Origin: Branchiostoma floridae
Taxonomy: Eukaryota > Chordata > Leptocardii > Amphioxiformes > Branchiostomatidae
NCBI RefSeq assembly: GCF_000003815.2
Contig: NC_049997.1
Span: 15,832,071-15,869,231, forward strand
Direction: 5' to 3'
DNA length: 37,161 nt
Positions 21,801 through 32,689 of the stretch are shown piece after piece; positions within the stretch are counted from its first letter, which is position 1; each line of letters starts with the position of its first letter. The position numbers were made by a program, and so were the translations under genes. Below the pieces are notes generated by a model. That model did not search any database. It saw only the letters and a list, made by a program, of their open reading frames with translations, and was not told the origin of the DNA.

Positions 21801-23370
21801 CGTTACTTTCAACAGTTGTATATAATAGAAAAACCCGTGGGCAGAAGGTAGAACGTTATTTAGTACCCAAAATTACTTTGTAACTTTTCTACATACCACT
21901 GAAGGCTCACCTGGGGGGTAACTGCCAACCGCTAAGCGAACCCTTCGGTAACCGCAAAAAAGCGACCACATACGATCGGACTTACGGAATTTCAGACAAA
22001 GTGTGCGTTACTTTCATCACTTGAATATCTTAGTAAAACCCGTGGGCAGAAGGTAGAAAGTTATTTGAGTATACAAAATTACTTATTAACTTTTCTATAT
22101 ACGACTGAAGGCTCACCTGGGGGTAACCGGTAGCCGCTAGGCGAACCCTTCGGTAACCGCAAAGAAGCGACCCCATACGATCGGACTTACGAAATTTCAG
22201 TCAAAGTGTGCGTTACTTTCATCACTTGAATATCTTAGTAAAACCCGTGGGCAGAAAGTAGAAAGTTATTTGAGTATACAAAATAAATTATTAACTTTTC
22301 TATATACGACTGAAGGCTCACCTGGGGGTAACCGGTAGCCGCTAGGCGAACCTTTCGGTAACCGCAAAGAAGCGACCCCATACGATCTGACTTACGAAAT
22401 TTCAGACCAAGTCTGCGTTACTTTTAACACTTGAATATCATAGTAAAACCCGTGGGTAGAAGGTAGAAAGTTATTTAAGTACCCAAAATTACTATGTAAC
22501 TTTTCTACATACGACTGAAGGCTCAAATGGGGGGTAACCGCTAACCGCTAAGCGAACCTTTCGGTAACCGCAAAAAAGCGACCACATACGATCGGACTTA
22601 CGAAATTTCAGACAAAGTGTGCGTTACTTTCAACACTTGAATATTATCGCAAAACCCGTGGGCAGAAGGTAGAAAGTTAATTGAGTATGCAAAATTACTT
22701 TGTAACTTTTCTACATACGACTGAAGGCTCACCTGGGGGGTAACCGCTAACTGCTAAGCGAGCCCTTCGGTAACCGCAAAAAAGCGACCCCATACGATCG
22801 GACTTACGAAATTTCAGACAAAGTGTGCGTTACTTTAACACTTGAATATCATAGTAAACCCCGTAGACAGAAAGTAGAAAGTTATTTGAGTACCCAAAAT
22901 TACTATGTAGCTTTTCTACATACGACTGAAGGCTCACCTGGGGTAACCGCTAACCGCTTATCGAACCTTTCGGTAACCGCAAAAAAGCGACCCCATACGA
23001 TCGGACTTACGAAATTTCAGACAAAATGTGCGTTACTTTCAACACTTGAATATTATAGCAAAACCCGACGGCAGAAGGTAGAAAGTTATTTGAGTACCCA
23101 AAATTACTTGATAACTTTTCTACATACGACTGAAGGCTCACCTGGGGGGTAACCGCTAACCGCTAAGCGAACCCTTCGGTAACCGCAAAAAAGCGACACC
23201 ATACGATCGGACTTACGAAATTTCAGACAAAGTGTGCGTTACTTTCAACACTTGAATATCATAGTATAACCCGTGGGCAGAAGGTAGAAAGTTATTTGAG
23301 TACCCAAAATTACTTTGTAACTTTTCTACATACGACTGAAGGCTCACCTTGGGGGTAACCGCTAACCGCT
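18805..23370. repeat. Satellite array, about 22 units of 206 bp
   Basis: The motif TTTTCTACATACGACTG recurs every 204-209 bases from 18811 to about 23323 (about 23 starts). Each unit contains a GTAACCGCTAACCGCTAAGCG block, a variable G-run (4 to about 14), CATACGATCGGACTTACG, AAATTTCAGACAAAGTGTG and CACTTGAATATCAT. Units differ by a few percent plus small indels. A 411-bp two-unit block (about 19566-19977) is repeated almost exactly at 19978-20388. Reading frames across it are chance products. Confidence 0.95.
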
Positions 23371-23502
23371 AGGTAGCACCATGCACTGTAGTCTCTTATT
23401 GCCATGGAAAAAATGTTCGCGGTGGTTTTAAATTCGCGGTGAAACGGCCGCCACCAAAACCGCGAACATTAAACCACCGCGAAAGTTTTTGCATTTACAG
23501 TA
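23371..23502. mobile_element. Truncated palindromic CGCGGTGG MITE (copy 2)
   Basis: Reverse-complement copy of 10952-11162: GGTAGCACCATGCACTG, CCATGGAAAAAATGTTCGCGG, CCGCGAACATTAAACC, and ends GCATTTACAGTA. The other terminal portion (about 70 bp) is absent, and the satellite begins at that point. Confidence 0.8.
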
Positions 23503-24458
23503 TGCTTCACCTTTAAATGGCGGCAAATGGTAAGTAGAAATCGAGGTACTATTTTAAAAAGGTACAACTCATTCCTCTAAATATGTTGTATTTCTTTAAA
23601 AGTCATCATTAGCGCTACTATCTTTCGTGCATTACCCATTTTCGTCCACTTTGTATATTATGAAAAAAGTTAATTTTCATGAGGAATGAAGAATGAATTA
23701 TCATATACAATAAGTATGGTCCCTAGTCACATCTGTCTTGAAATACGTTTGTTTCCAGGGATAGACTAGAATAAACATATGAAACACGTAACAGTAAGTG
23801 CCCTGTGGATAAAGCACTGGCGCAATTTATATACAATTGAACGCACGTGTGAATTGCCCGCTCTTTTTTTATCGTGTTTTATTTGAAGACTATTTCGGCC
23901 ACTTGCCTAGAATATGTCTTTGAAGTAAAGTGCACTAAAAGGGGAAATGGATGTTAACGACAATAGGTTACCCTATTAGTAGTAATACATGCTTGCACTT
24001 TGACTACGTATAAGAAGATATGGATAGATTGGGACATTATTTTGTACGTCGGTATATTTGTAGGTCTTGCGAAGACAAACGTATGAATAAATGGAAAGGT
24101 GATATAAAAGAATACGACATGTACTAAGCATAAATTGTACCAAAGCATAAATTTTGCTTATTTATCAATAAAAACGTTAATTCTTCGTTACCACAAACCA
24201 GGCCCCGGATGAGAAATGTAACCTTAGCATAAGCAGTCGGGGTGTGGCCTTCCTCCATAGGCCCAAAAGAGGGGCAATCTCCGGCAGTAAAAAAAAAAGA
24301 CAAAATTGCCTTACCTGGCTCTTGAGTCACTAGCTGAAGCGAATTCCACACGTACACGAAAACGACTGGGTCGACACGACTATTTTCCTTGTTTTTTTTG
24401 CCAGTGCGTACCAAACCCTTCGAATAGCCCTTCCATACGCGTGATTGCGTAATTGAGT
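23503..24458. other. No recognisable gene
   Basis: AT-rich, only short frames, no splice-supported exon. Confidence 0.45.
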
Positions 24459-24712
24459 TAGCGTGGCCGAGCGGTCTACGGCTCCGGGTGCAGATAGCGA
24501 TTTGCTTCTGCAGCCGTGGATCGTTGGTTCGAACCCTACTTGTAACAATTTTTATCTTTGTTAGACAAACCTCATGTAATGTTTTTTTAATAGAAGACAG
24601 ATCAGTTCAGTAATTTGATGTTTGAAAACTATTTTTCATGTGATTTTGTTTAACATCCAGGCTTTTCCCAAAATACGCACCGGCCAGCTTTTTTTCAGAA
24701 GCTTTCTTGTTT
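24459..24712 (+). mobile_element. tRNA-Leu-derived SINE (copy 2)
   Basis: The head GTTAGCGTGGCCGAGCGGTC contains the A box; the B box is TTGGTTCGAACCC at about 24522. Only the outer acceptor pairs (GTTA with TAAC) form, and the anticodon region is abnormal, so it is not a standard tRNA gene. The tail (AATACGCACCGGCCAGC, T-run, AGAAGCTTTCTTG) matches that of the unit at 3955-4175. Confidence 0.7.
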
Positions 24713-25717
24713 TCATTTTAGCATCATAAAGTGTGTTTCTATTCAGCAGTTAACAACATCCGCTACCAGCTCGGAGAGGCAAACACTTCGTAACTGTGAT
24801 GGTTGCTACGGGTGCTCCACAACATGTATAAACAAACACCCTTCCTGTCATGGTGACTTAGAGGATTACAATATATACATGTAGATACACCATCGTATCT
24901 TCAGGTTTTATGGACTGTATAAAACTGTGATTACCTGGCGCTCGCAACGTACAGCCCAGTGTACATGTGTCAGACCACATTTCCAACACATTAAGTATGA
25001 AAGCAATCCATCCGACTTGAGCATGGTTTCAAAGTTAATCCGGGAAAAGTCGAGTTCGGGAAAGGGTACTTCAGTACCCCAATTTTAGTGTATAAACAGA
25101 CTCCGTTGAGTCGGACTATGCCGGACTGTACTCCAAGTCAATGAAGGAGACAGGTTTTACTGAATAGTGTTTGCTTGGACCAAAAGTTATGAAATATGCG
25201 TTTGAAAATAATATGGCGATGTGATCACAATCATTATTGCCGTTTTCTAAGAGACGCTCTGCAGTTGGTCCATTTCTACTCGATTAATGTTCATTTGAGC
25301 TCTTTCATGTCACCGTGACGTCAGCTTCAATTACCACGCCCACCTAAGCTAGACTAATCAAACATTGTTTTCCCCACGCCGTTGCGTAACGGCCACACCT
25401 AGCTCCCATCTGGAGGCATAGCTGCAACAGGAACACTGTGGACAGCCCTTCGTGACGTCCTTACCCAGAAACTGGCAACTGAAGATTTTCTGACAAATTT
25501 TGAGAAGTAAGTTTAGCCAAACGTAAGATAACTATATTTTTTAAAAATCCCCTGGTGTAAATTAGTTCATAATGCCCTAATCAAGGCGGCTGCCAAAACG
25601 TCGAGGAAAAAGATCATGGCTACATTTGTGACATGAACAGCAACGTTACTTCCAAATAACTTATCAAACCGACGAAACTATTCGCAGGATCAATTCCTTG
25701 CCAGGTCCCGATTAAGG
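24713..25717. other. No recognisable gene
   Basis: TGACGTCA-type words occur at 25316 (GTGACGTCAGC) and a GTGACGTCC at 25453. Nothing coding is recognised. Confidence 0.45.
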
Positions 25718-26107
25718 CTGGGTACCGGTACGGTGAACCGGTACAAAACCTGTTTTTCTTATTTCACCGGTCCGGAAAAACCGGACCTGAAAAAATTCGG
25801 TGAACCGGATGTTGGACCGATTCGAAAATGAACAGATTATATCGGTAGGCATTCGTGTGTTTTGGGCCTTACAGTCCCAAGAAAAGAACAAGTTAGAGCA
25901 AAGTAGAAGAGCGTTGATAGTCATTTTTACCAAGTTTCTATAGTCAAACCTGGTCTAAAACTGAGGCATTTAGTGTTGTTTACATGAAGATAGAATTCTA
26001 AAACGCAAATGGACGTCGGATACGCCACCAAACAGAATCCTTTGTAGCGAAATGGACCATTGTTTTGAGTATCGCCCATTCACAAGTTTCACATACTGAA
26101 TCAGGTT
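25718..26107 (-). repeat. LINE-tail-like dispersed repeat (copy 2)
   Basis: Uninterrupted counterpart of 6573-6957 and of the sequence flanking the 5420-6572 insertion: GGTACCGGTAC, ACAAAACC, GGTCCGGAAAAACCGGACC and CCCATTCACAAGTTTC. Read on the minus strand it follows the reverse-transcriptase remnant at 26108-26290, consistent with a LINE 3' region. Confidence 0.65.
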
Positions 26108-26290
26108 AAGCAGCAGAGAATGGGTCTCCGAGGGAGAGCCAGGCTTTGTCTTTGAAGGAGGATAATGTGGGAGCTGTTTGTGTTTCAAGTGGAAGATTGT
26201 TCCATAACTGAGTGGCTCTGTGGAGGAAGGCATATTCATTACCAGCCTTCGCCACCTCAGAGTGTCAACTCAGCGTCTCTGTTTTGGGTC
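26108..26290 (-). pseudogene. LINE reverse-transcriptase C-terminal remnant
   Basis: The minus-strand frame reads KTETLS, then an in-frame TGA, then EVAKAGNEYAFLHRATQLWN followed by NLPLETQTAPTLSSFKDKAW, and ends at TAA. The pattern arginine...xLWNxLPxE...xxSxFKxxAW is typical of the C-terminus of non-LTR retrotransposon ORF2 proteins. The internal stop and lack of upstream RT motifs show a 5'-truncated, dead copy. Clade cannot be assigned from this fragment. Confidence 0.75.
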
Positions 26291-27745
26291 AGTTACACAA
26301 ATTTAATTTTTCCTGAATTGAAACAATAACCGCTTAATTCAGTACATGAGCGAACCGCAGATGCTTATCCAGGGAATGGTGTTCGTTCTTGTTTAAAAAT
26401 GTCATTTTATTGATGCACTTCATATCTAAAATGTAATGCTCGAAATCCCACCCAGCCTAGAATATTGACTTTGGCCCTTGACGAATGTTCCCGGTCTGTA
26501 TATAACAGAGTACCTGATTCTTGTTTACTAGTATTTCACCCGGACACTGCGTCTGAGAACCAAGAAATTACATTGAAGTGGCCTAATCTTCTTATCTGGT
26601 CCAAACGGCGTCATAAAAATATGTCGGTGAAAAACAAAACGAGTAAACAACCTCCATGTTTAACATTTATATTGAAACAGCCAGCTCCAGACAATCAACA
26701 CAACCATACCAGTAAGACTAATCTACTTCAGGCTCGTATGGTACAGCTAGTGAAGCACTTCTTCTACATGCATAATATTCCGGGTGTTCTTCCAAGAAAT
26801 TTTCAGTATAGTGGAAGGAGTGGGAAAAAAGTCACTGAAGCGGGGCGCAAGGAATGGAAATGGACGCATTTTGCAATGACAGAGGGTGTCAAATACCCCA
26901 AGAATAATAGCCATTCCTTTGTTAAACTTTGTTCTTTGGTAGCGAAACGACAATTGTTTTGATCATCGCCCATTCACAAGTTGCCAACTGGAAAAGTGAT
27001 GCCACTTGGCACAAAAATCTGTGAATTTTCAAAACTAACCAGGAAAATAGGGAAGAAACACACTGAATTTTAAAAGTAGTATAGTGGCGCTGAGTATAGT
27101 GGAGGGCCGCCATTATTCCATCCTCTGGGGAGGACCTGTAACAACAACCGCACTCTTTAACAAATGTTAATATTGCCTGCAAATGAAGACTAATCTGTGT
27201 TCTTGGTAGAATCCACAGTTACAGAGTTTTGAAATTTGTTCCAACACAAGGGAAACACTCAACATGAATTTTTATTCGATTTCTCGCCCTTCATCTGATG
27301 TCTGATTCACTGCGCTGACGTTCCAGAAGTCGGAAGTTTGATGACGTCAGGAGTGAATACAAAATTACATCAGAGCCATTGAACCCTCACTGAATCGTGA
27401 AGGTGGAAGATTCGGACTTCCAGCAATTTTTAATTCGCTCCTCATGTTAGTATTCAAACAGCCAGCTTCACACGGCCGTTTGAAATCCCTTTAGCTATTT
27501 AGTTCACGCATGCGCAGTACGCCCAAATGTTGCCAATAGAAAAGTCGCATTTGCAGGATACCTATATGGCTAAGTCGTCTTATTCAAAACCCACAAGAAG
27601 TACAGGTCACAACAGTGACAATAACAACATTTTCGCTGAATGCAGCATTTCGGTGCATCTAAGAAGGGTGTTTAAAAATGGACAAATATTGGTGCCAACA
27701 AGTTTACAATAGCCATATCTGTCATTATAAACCTGATAAGCGCAT
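26291..27745. other. No supported gene
   Basis: The longest frame (165 codons at 26465-26962) has low-complexity, non-domain content and no splice support. Another GCCCATTCACAAGTTG fragment at 26968 resembles the LINE-tail repeat. TGATGACGTCAGG occurs at 27341. Confidence 0.45.
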
Positions 27746-28728
27746 TTAACCCTCAAACCACCGTATGGGGTCAAAACTGACCCCAGTTTTGACCCCAGAC
27801 GTATATTAGTATGTGCCATTATGACATTTCTGGTTGAAAACAAATTTCCTCCCATGAGTTTGTTTGTATGTATGTCTTATAACTTCTCATACGTTTTTAC
27901 CGAGATTGGCTCATTGTTGATTAAGTTATCATAGAAAGTTTATGTATGGTCCATTGGAGTTAAAACTGACCCCAGCATTTTTTTAAACAAACTTTTGAGA
28001 CCCACGCCAAAATTACTTATTGTATGATCACGAAATTTTCAGAGAATGATGTACATGTGCAATGAAATTAAAGTAACCACTTTTGTGTCATTATCATTTT
28101 ATATGACGACGTTATGACGTCAATTAGCTTAAATTGACCGCCATTTTGGATTTTGACTGATGACGTCATCAAATTAGCATAAATTATGATTATTGAATCA
28201 TGAAATTTACGTTGAATTTTATAAGATGTCATGAACAAGTTTGGTTTGCCAAGGAAACCTTTAAACTTGAATGATTAAGCCAATATTAGAAAATTGCGTA
28301 ATAAATATTCATGTCAGAATTCCGTTGCCATGGCAACATGAAAAATGATGAACTTTTTTTATTCACTTAGATTGCTTGCTATCAACATTTTCTCAAAAGG
28401 GACCAAGTTTGGTGGCCCTAGCATAAGTTATTCAGGGGCTATGTGACTTCGAAGTTATTGTGGGCATAAAAAAACCTTACCCGGTCTGAGTAGCGTTAGT
28501 GCCAAATTTAGTCCTCATGATCTTTTGCATAAATTATGATAATGAGCTAGAATTATTCTCACCTAATCATGTCAAACTGTCCCACATAGATTAATGAAGC
28601 TATACATATATACAAATCACAAAAAGAGTCACCAAAAAAAACTGTATTTGTCCAAAACGTTATGGGGTCAGTTTTGACCCCATACGGTAATCTACGTCAC
28701 AAAAAAGGTACGGTAGTTTGAGGGTTAA
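27746..28728. mobile_element. TTAA-flanked TIR element with CRE, YY1-like and X-box sites (copy B)
   Basis: The ends read TTAA-CCCTCAAACCACCGTA and TACGGTAGTTTGAGGG-TTAA. GGGGTCAAAACTGACCCC blocks lie near both ends. The interior has TGACGTCA at 28115 and 28161, CCGCCATTTTGG at about 28138, TTAGCATAAATTATG just after, and GTTGCCATGGCAAC at 28323-28336. The order and spacing match copies A and C. No transposase frame. Confidence 0.85.
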
Positions 28729-29125
28729 GAAAGTACTTCCATTTATAAGAAATATATAATTTGCAATAGTTTGCTTACACGACGGTCCGTCAGGAAATCC
28801 AATGCAACGGACGCGATTTTAATGCAACGTTGACAGGAATCCAGGAATAGCTAGATAAACTAAATTACTGTTACAGAACAGCCATGAATATTAAGTCAGA
28901 AAATCAACACAAACAATGATACAACCAGATCAGTAAGACTACACGGCTCACGCTTCGTTTACGAACAGCTATACTGTAGTCTGACGCGCTCTTTTAGAAA
29001 TGTTTGCATCATAATGTTTGCATTATTATTATTATACATAATTGTTATGTTGTTCTGCACGGTTTGATTTTGTACGGATTTATCATTATTATATTATAAA
29101 TATTTTTATGTTAATTATGTGTTAT
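28729..29125. other. No recognisable gene
   Basis: AT-rich, with a short ATTATTATTATTATAC run near 29022. No feature. Confidence 0.45.
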
Positions 29126-29397
29126 TATCCCTGCATTCCAGATATTCTTTTAACCACATGATGGCAAGATTCGAAGTGGCTTGCCGTTTCGGTTCTTCAC
29201 CGAATGAGATAAGAATGTTTCGAATAATGTTGGAATGACGCAGAATGCGGTCATACTGCAGTTAGAATAAACTTAGAAAACAGATTGAATGCCAGTCGAT
29301 ATTTCTCCACTTCAAATGCACCTCGAAAGTTTTTGACATGTCAAAAACTTTTGGGCTAGCCAAAAGAACGGGCACATATATCTGGAATGCAGTGAGA
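29126..29397. repeat. Small inverted-repeat element with a perfect 26-bp palindrome
   Basis: CTGCATTCCAGATAT near 29131 is inverted near 29380 (ATATCTGGAATGCAG). Inside, 29326-29351 is a perfect palindrome, two 13-base arms (AAAGTTTTTGACA and complement). Probably a foldback element. Confidence 0.5.
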
Positions 29398-29737
29398 ATG
29401 TCTAGAATACACTACGAATTCCCAGGAATAGAAAAAAAATTATTCTGACTGCATTCTGGCTCATTTTTCCTCTCGTGTAAAGGGGCCTTAACCATTAGAG
29501 CTATCCTGTGAACGAGCCCCGTAGTTTCATGAAACCCGTGGTTAGGCAAAAATGGCGGGTCGGTTGACGAAATGAAAATAGTGGGTACAGGCCGTAAACA
29601 GTGCCGGCACGGCAAGCGCAGGGAGTTTTGGACCCCCCCCCCCCCGCCCCGAAAAGGCTGCTAGGAAGTGAGGGACATCCAGAATTCTGAGAATTAGTGC
29701 AGCAGCACTGTTACTGGGTGTTTTTTTTCATTTCCCT

Positions 29738-29946
29738 TATACCCCTGTCACATTACCCACGATCTTCGAGCATATCGCAAGATCAACAGAGGGTTGCGCG
29801 TATTTTTTACCTGAAAACCGCCCCTGTCACATATAAGCCATACTTTGTACCTTGTACAATTGTTGTGCAATAAAAAGTTATTATTATAAGCGAGGCTCGG
29901 GATATTGCCGCGGACTCGTCGTTTTGCACAATGTGACAGGGGTATA
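29738..29946. mobile_element. MITE with TATACCCCTGTCACATT ends
   Basis: TATACCCCTGTCACATT at 29738 is exactly inverted as AATGTGACAGGGGTATA ending at 29946 (17-base TIR; possible TA duplication). Inside, 29839-29884 looks like a separate tiny insertion bounded by direct repeats TATAAGC (29832, 29885), with a GCAATAAAAAGTTATTATTA tail typical of LINE/SINE 3' ends. Confidence 0.8.
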
Positions 29947-30606
29947 ATTGTACCGATCTGCGACGGTTGTATGAGCTAATGCTCTACAATACAACCGTCG
30001 CTATCTGCGGCTATGTACTAGAGTACTTAATAAGATAACCAAGCGTTTCGTGTTTATGTGTGAAATATGATCAGATGTGTTTTCCGCTTTCAAATGTTCA
30101 TCATTTACGCGATTGGTGGCATTTTGTACCTAATTTGCCACGAGGAGGGGGTGTGCGTTGTTTCAGACAGGTCACAAAGCATGCCCAACCCGACTATAGA
30201 GTTCCATGACTTCATACCTCCTCTGCCCTTGTAGTGTGTGTATGAAATGTTATGTTGAACCAGTGACATGTAAATGAATATAGCAGGCCATAAATTGTAA
30301 TAATGATCAGGATATGGCATCATACAAAATCCTTGGTTGCATCAAGTATCACTACAATACTTTCATCTCACTTGCACTTTTGTTGCACATTTACATTATA
30401 CCATTTACACTATACCAACCCAACGAGTAATAATATTTTACTACCTTTGCTAAATTATACAACATTTATTTCGTTGATCTTCAATTTTACCTGCTTGTTG
30501 TTACTCTTCAAGTTACATTTCCAATTAAGTTATGAATATTCACCATTCCATCTTTTTTATTGACCAAATCAATCCAAACAAAGTAAATAATGAAAGATGA
30601 ACATAT
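29947..30606. other. No recognisable gene
   Basis: Short frames only; AT-rich. An imperfect inverted repeat GCGACGGTTGTA / TACAACCGTCGC lies at 29960-30001. Confidence 0.45.
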
Positions 30607-31560
30607 GTTAAAATCCCCAAACACCCGAGAGGGGTCCGTTTGGACTCCTGGCGTAAATTTTGCAGTGCCATTTGAATATTTTTAATCTGAAGAAAGATTC
30701 CTTCCGTGACTTTGTCAGTCAATATCTGTTATACCTTCTCCTAAGTTTTGACGAAGATTGGTACAATACTGTGGAAGCTATAAAGGGAAGTCTGTGTTCA
30801 GTCCGTATGGGATCAAAAAGGACCCCAGGCAAAGTATGCAGTTTTTAAAACAAACTTTTGAGACTAACTCCTTAAATACTTATCGTATGGCCACCAGACT
30901 TTCAGAGATTAATAAACATGTAAAACTAAATTCTCACAAAAAACTTTTGTGTCATTCTGACGACATTATGACGTCATTTAGCTAACAAGGGCGGCCATCT
31001 TGGATTTTGACCAATGACGTCATGAAATTAGCATAAATTATATATTTTGAATCATGAAAATTACATTGAATTTCATAGGATGTAATTGTAAGAAAACAAG
31101 TGTATTTTACTAAGAAAAGCTTGTTAAAATCAAAATAGACAATTTTTGGCAAAAATATGCCTGTCATAATTCTGTTGCCATGGCAACCACAAAAAATGCT
31201 AAACTTACTTTATTGACTAAAATATTTTGCTAACAATATTTTGTGATAAATATCTAAGTTTGGCAGCTTTAGAACGTGCCGTTCATGAGTTATGCTGCAT
31301 AAAAGTTGCTGGGGGCCTCAAAATTCCCCTCCCTGGTCAGAATAGGGCTAGTGCAAAACGTGGTCCTATTAGACTTATGCATAAATTATGATGATGAGCT
31401 GGAATAAGCAACACCTTAACATGTCAAAATATTCCTTTTACATTGACGAAGCAATGTATGTACAGTAATCACCGATAAGAATTGGAACCGAGATTTTATG
31501 AACAAAACATTTTTGGGGCCGTTTGGACCCCACTCGGTCATTTTAGTCGCAAACTAGAGT
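30607..31560. mobile_element. Degenerate third member of the CRE/YY1/X-box element family (copy C)
   Basis: Begins with TTAAAATCCCCAAACACCC, a decayed form of the copy B terminus; GGGGTCC and GTTTGGACCCC words are inverted near the two ends. The interior has TGACGTCA at 30969 and 31015, GCGGCCATCTTGG at about 30991, TTAGCATAAATTAT, and GTTGCCATGGCAAC at 31174-31187. It also shares CTTATCGTATGGCCACCA with copy A and ACAAACTTTTGAGAC with copy B. Terminal TTAA is not clear on the right. Confidence 0.75.
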
Positions 31561-32399
31561 TCGACAAACACATTCTCTTCGCCAAATAATCATGCCTTTA
31601 TCAAGACTTTAACTTCTTATTCATGTATTACTAAATAGTACCTACCCCAATAGCAAATGACTGCATGGACGTGCGTTCCTCACAAACGCACAAATGCTAC
31701 CAAAAACAAATATACAAATCTTTATTGACACGACAAAAGCACAGCGGCTTTCGTAAGGTCTACATGTATAACAACTACTTACAGTACAACTAAACACAGA
31801 TATATGAATATTTATAGGTATGAGTAAGTCAACATATAGGGACTAGCATGTCATTAACACTATTGCTTCTACGGTATAAACATTCTTGGATATATTTGCC
31901 TACTTGTACACAGTGATTAAACATAACCGTCTCAGCGAACTGATGACAATGAAATTATGTACAATGTTGTGATATTTGTAGTCTCACCAGACTCCGGCCT
32001 GGTCGAATAGTACACAGATGACCTGGTATGATCCCTGGTCCCAATCAGAATTTCATGCTATCAAGACATATCATCCCTGGTCAATCAGAATTTCATGCTT
32101 CCAAGACAACGTCAGGGATTCTCTGCTTCCACTGGCTCTCTTGACCTAATTCTTCTCTATTTTTAGACATCTATGGGCCGATTCAAGTCCTTTCAGGTAA
32201 CTCCGTCACAAGTATATTGCAACCATTATAGTTTCCCTAAGTAATTATATTAAATACATAGTGATTTATATAATTAGCATCTCATCATGTTGATAATCAC
32301 CCAAAGTACCTACATGCCAAAAATAAAGAATATCTTTCAATCCCCTCAGGAGTTATCCATCTAAAAAGTTACGAACTATAAGACCCACTGCAGTTCCAA
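31561..32399. other. Possible minus-strand 3' end and a 42-bp direct repeat
   Basis: CTTTATTG at 31720-31727 is AATAAAG on the minus strand and could be the polyadenylation signal of a minus transcript or LINE tail. At 32031 and 32073 the words ATCCCTGG, AATCAGAATTTCATGCT and CAAGACA repeat 42 bases apart. No exon is recognised. Confidence 0.35.
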
Positions 32400-32587
32400 N
32401 NNNNNNNNNNNNNNNNNNNNNNNNNNNNNNNNNNNNNNNNNNNNNNNNNNNNNNNNNNNNNNNNNNNNNNNNNNNNNNNNNNNNNNNNNNNNNNNNNNNN
32501 NNNNNNNNNNNNNNNNNNNNNNNNNNNNNNNNNNNNNNNNNNNNNNNNNNNNNNNNNNNNNNNNNNNNNNNNNNNNNNNNNNNNNNN
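32400..32587. other. Assembly gap (188 N)
   Basis: An unbroken run of N. Any reading frame crossing it is meaningless. Confidence 1.
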
Positions 32588-32689
32588 TATCGACGAAATA
32601 TCATTAGGATCCATCAAGAACATATCGGGGTGATCTGGCATACAGACAAAGGCACTTACATACAAAGTCAGCTACATCACCATAGGTAA

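Noticed and set aside
21365-23152. Frames of 60-115 codons across the satellite, on both strands
   Set aside because: They follow the 206-bp repeat and its indels; no domain, start context or splice signals.
18805-23370. CRISPR-like array
   Set aside because: Repeat units are contiguous 206-bp monomers without unique spacers, in a eukaryotic context.
24459-24545. Functional tRNA gene with long variable arm
   Set aside because: The acceptor stem is only partly paired, the anticodon arm cannot be drawn normally, and the SINE tail follows.
26465-26962. 165-codon frame
   Set aside because: No recognisable domain, unsupported composition, no splice sites; chance open frame next to LINE debris.
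32353-32665. Two minus-strand frames of 83 and 98 codons
   Set aside because: They consist mostly of the N gap.
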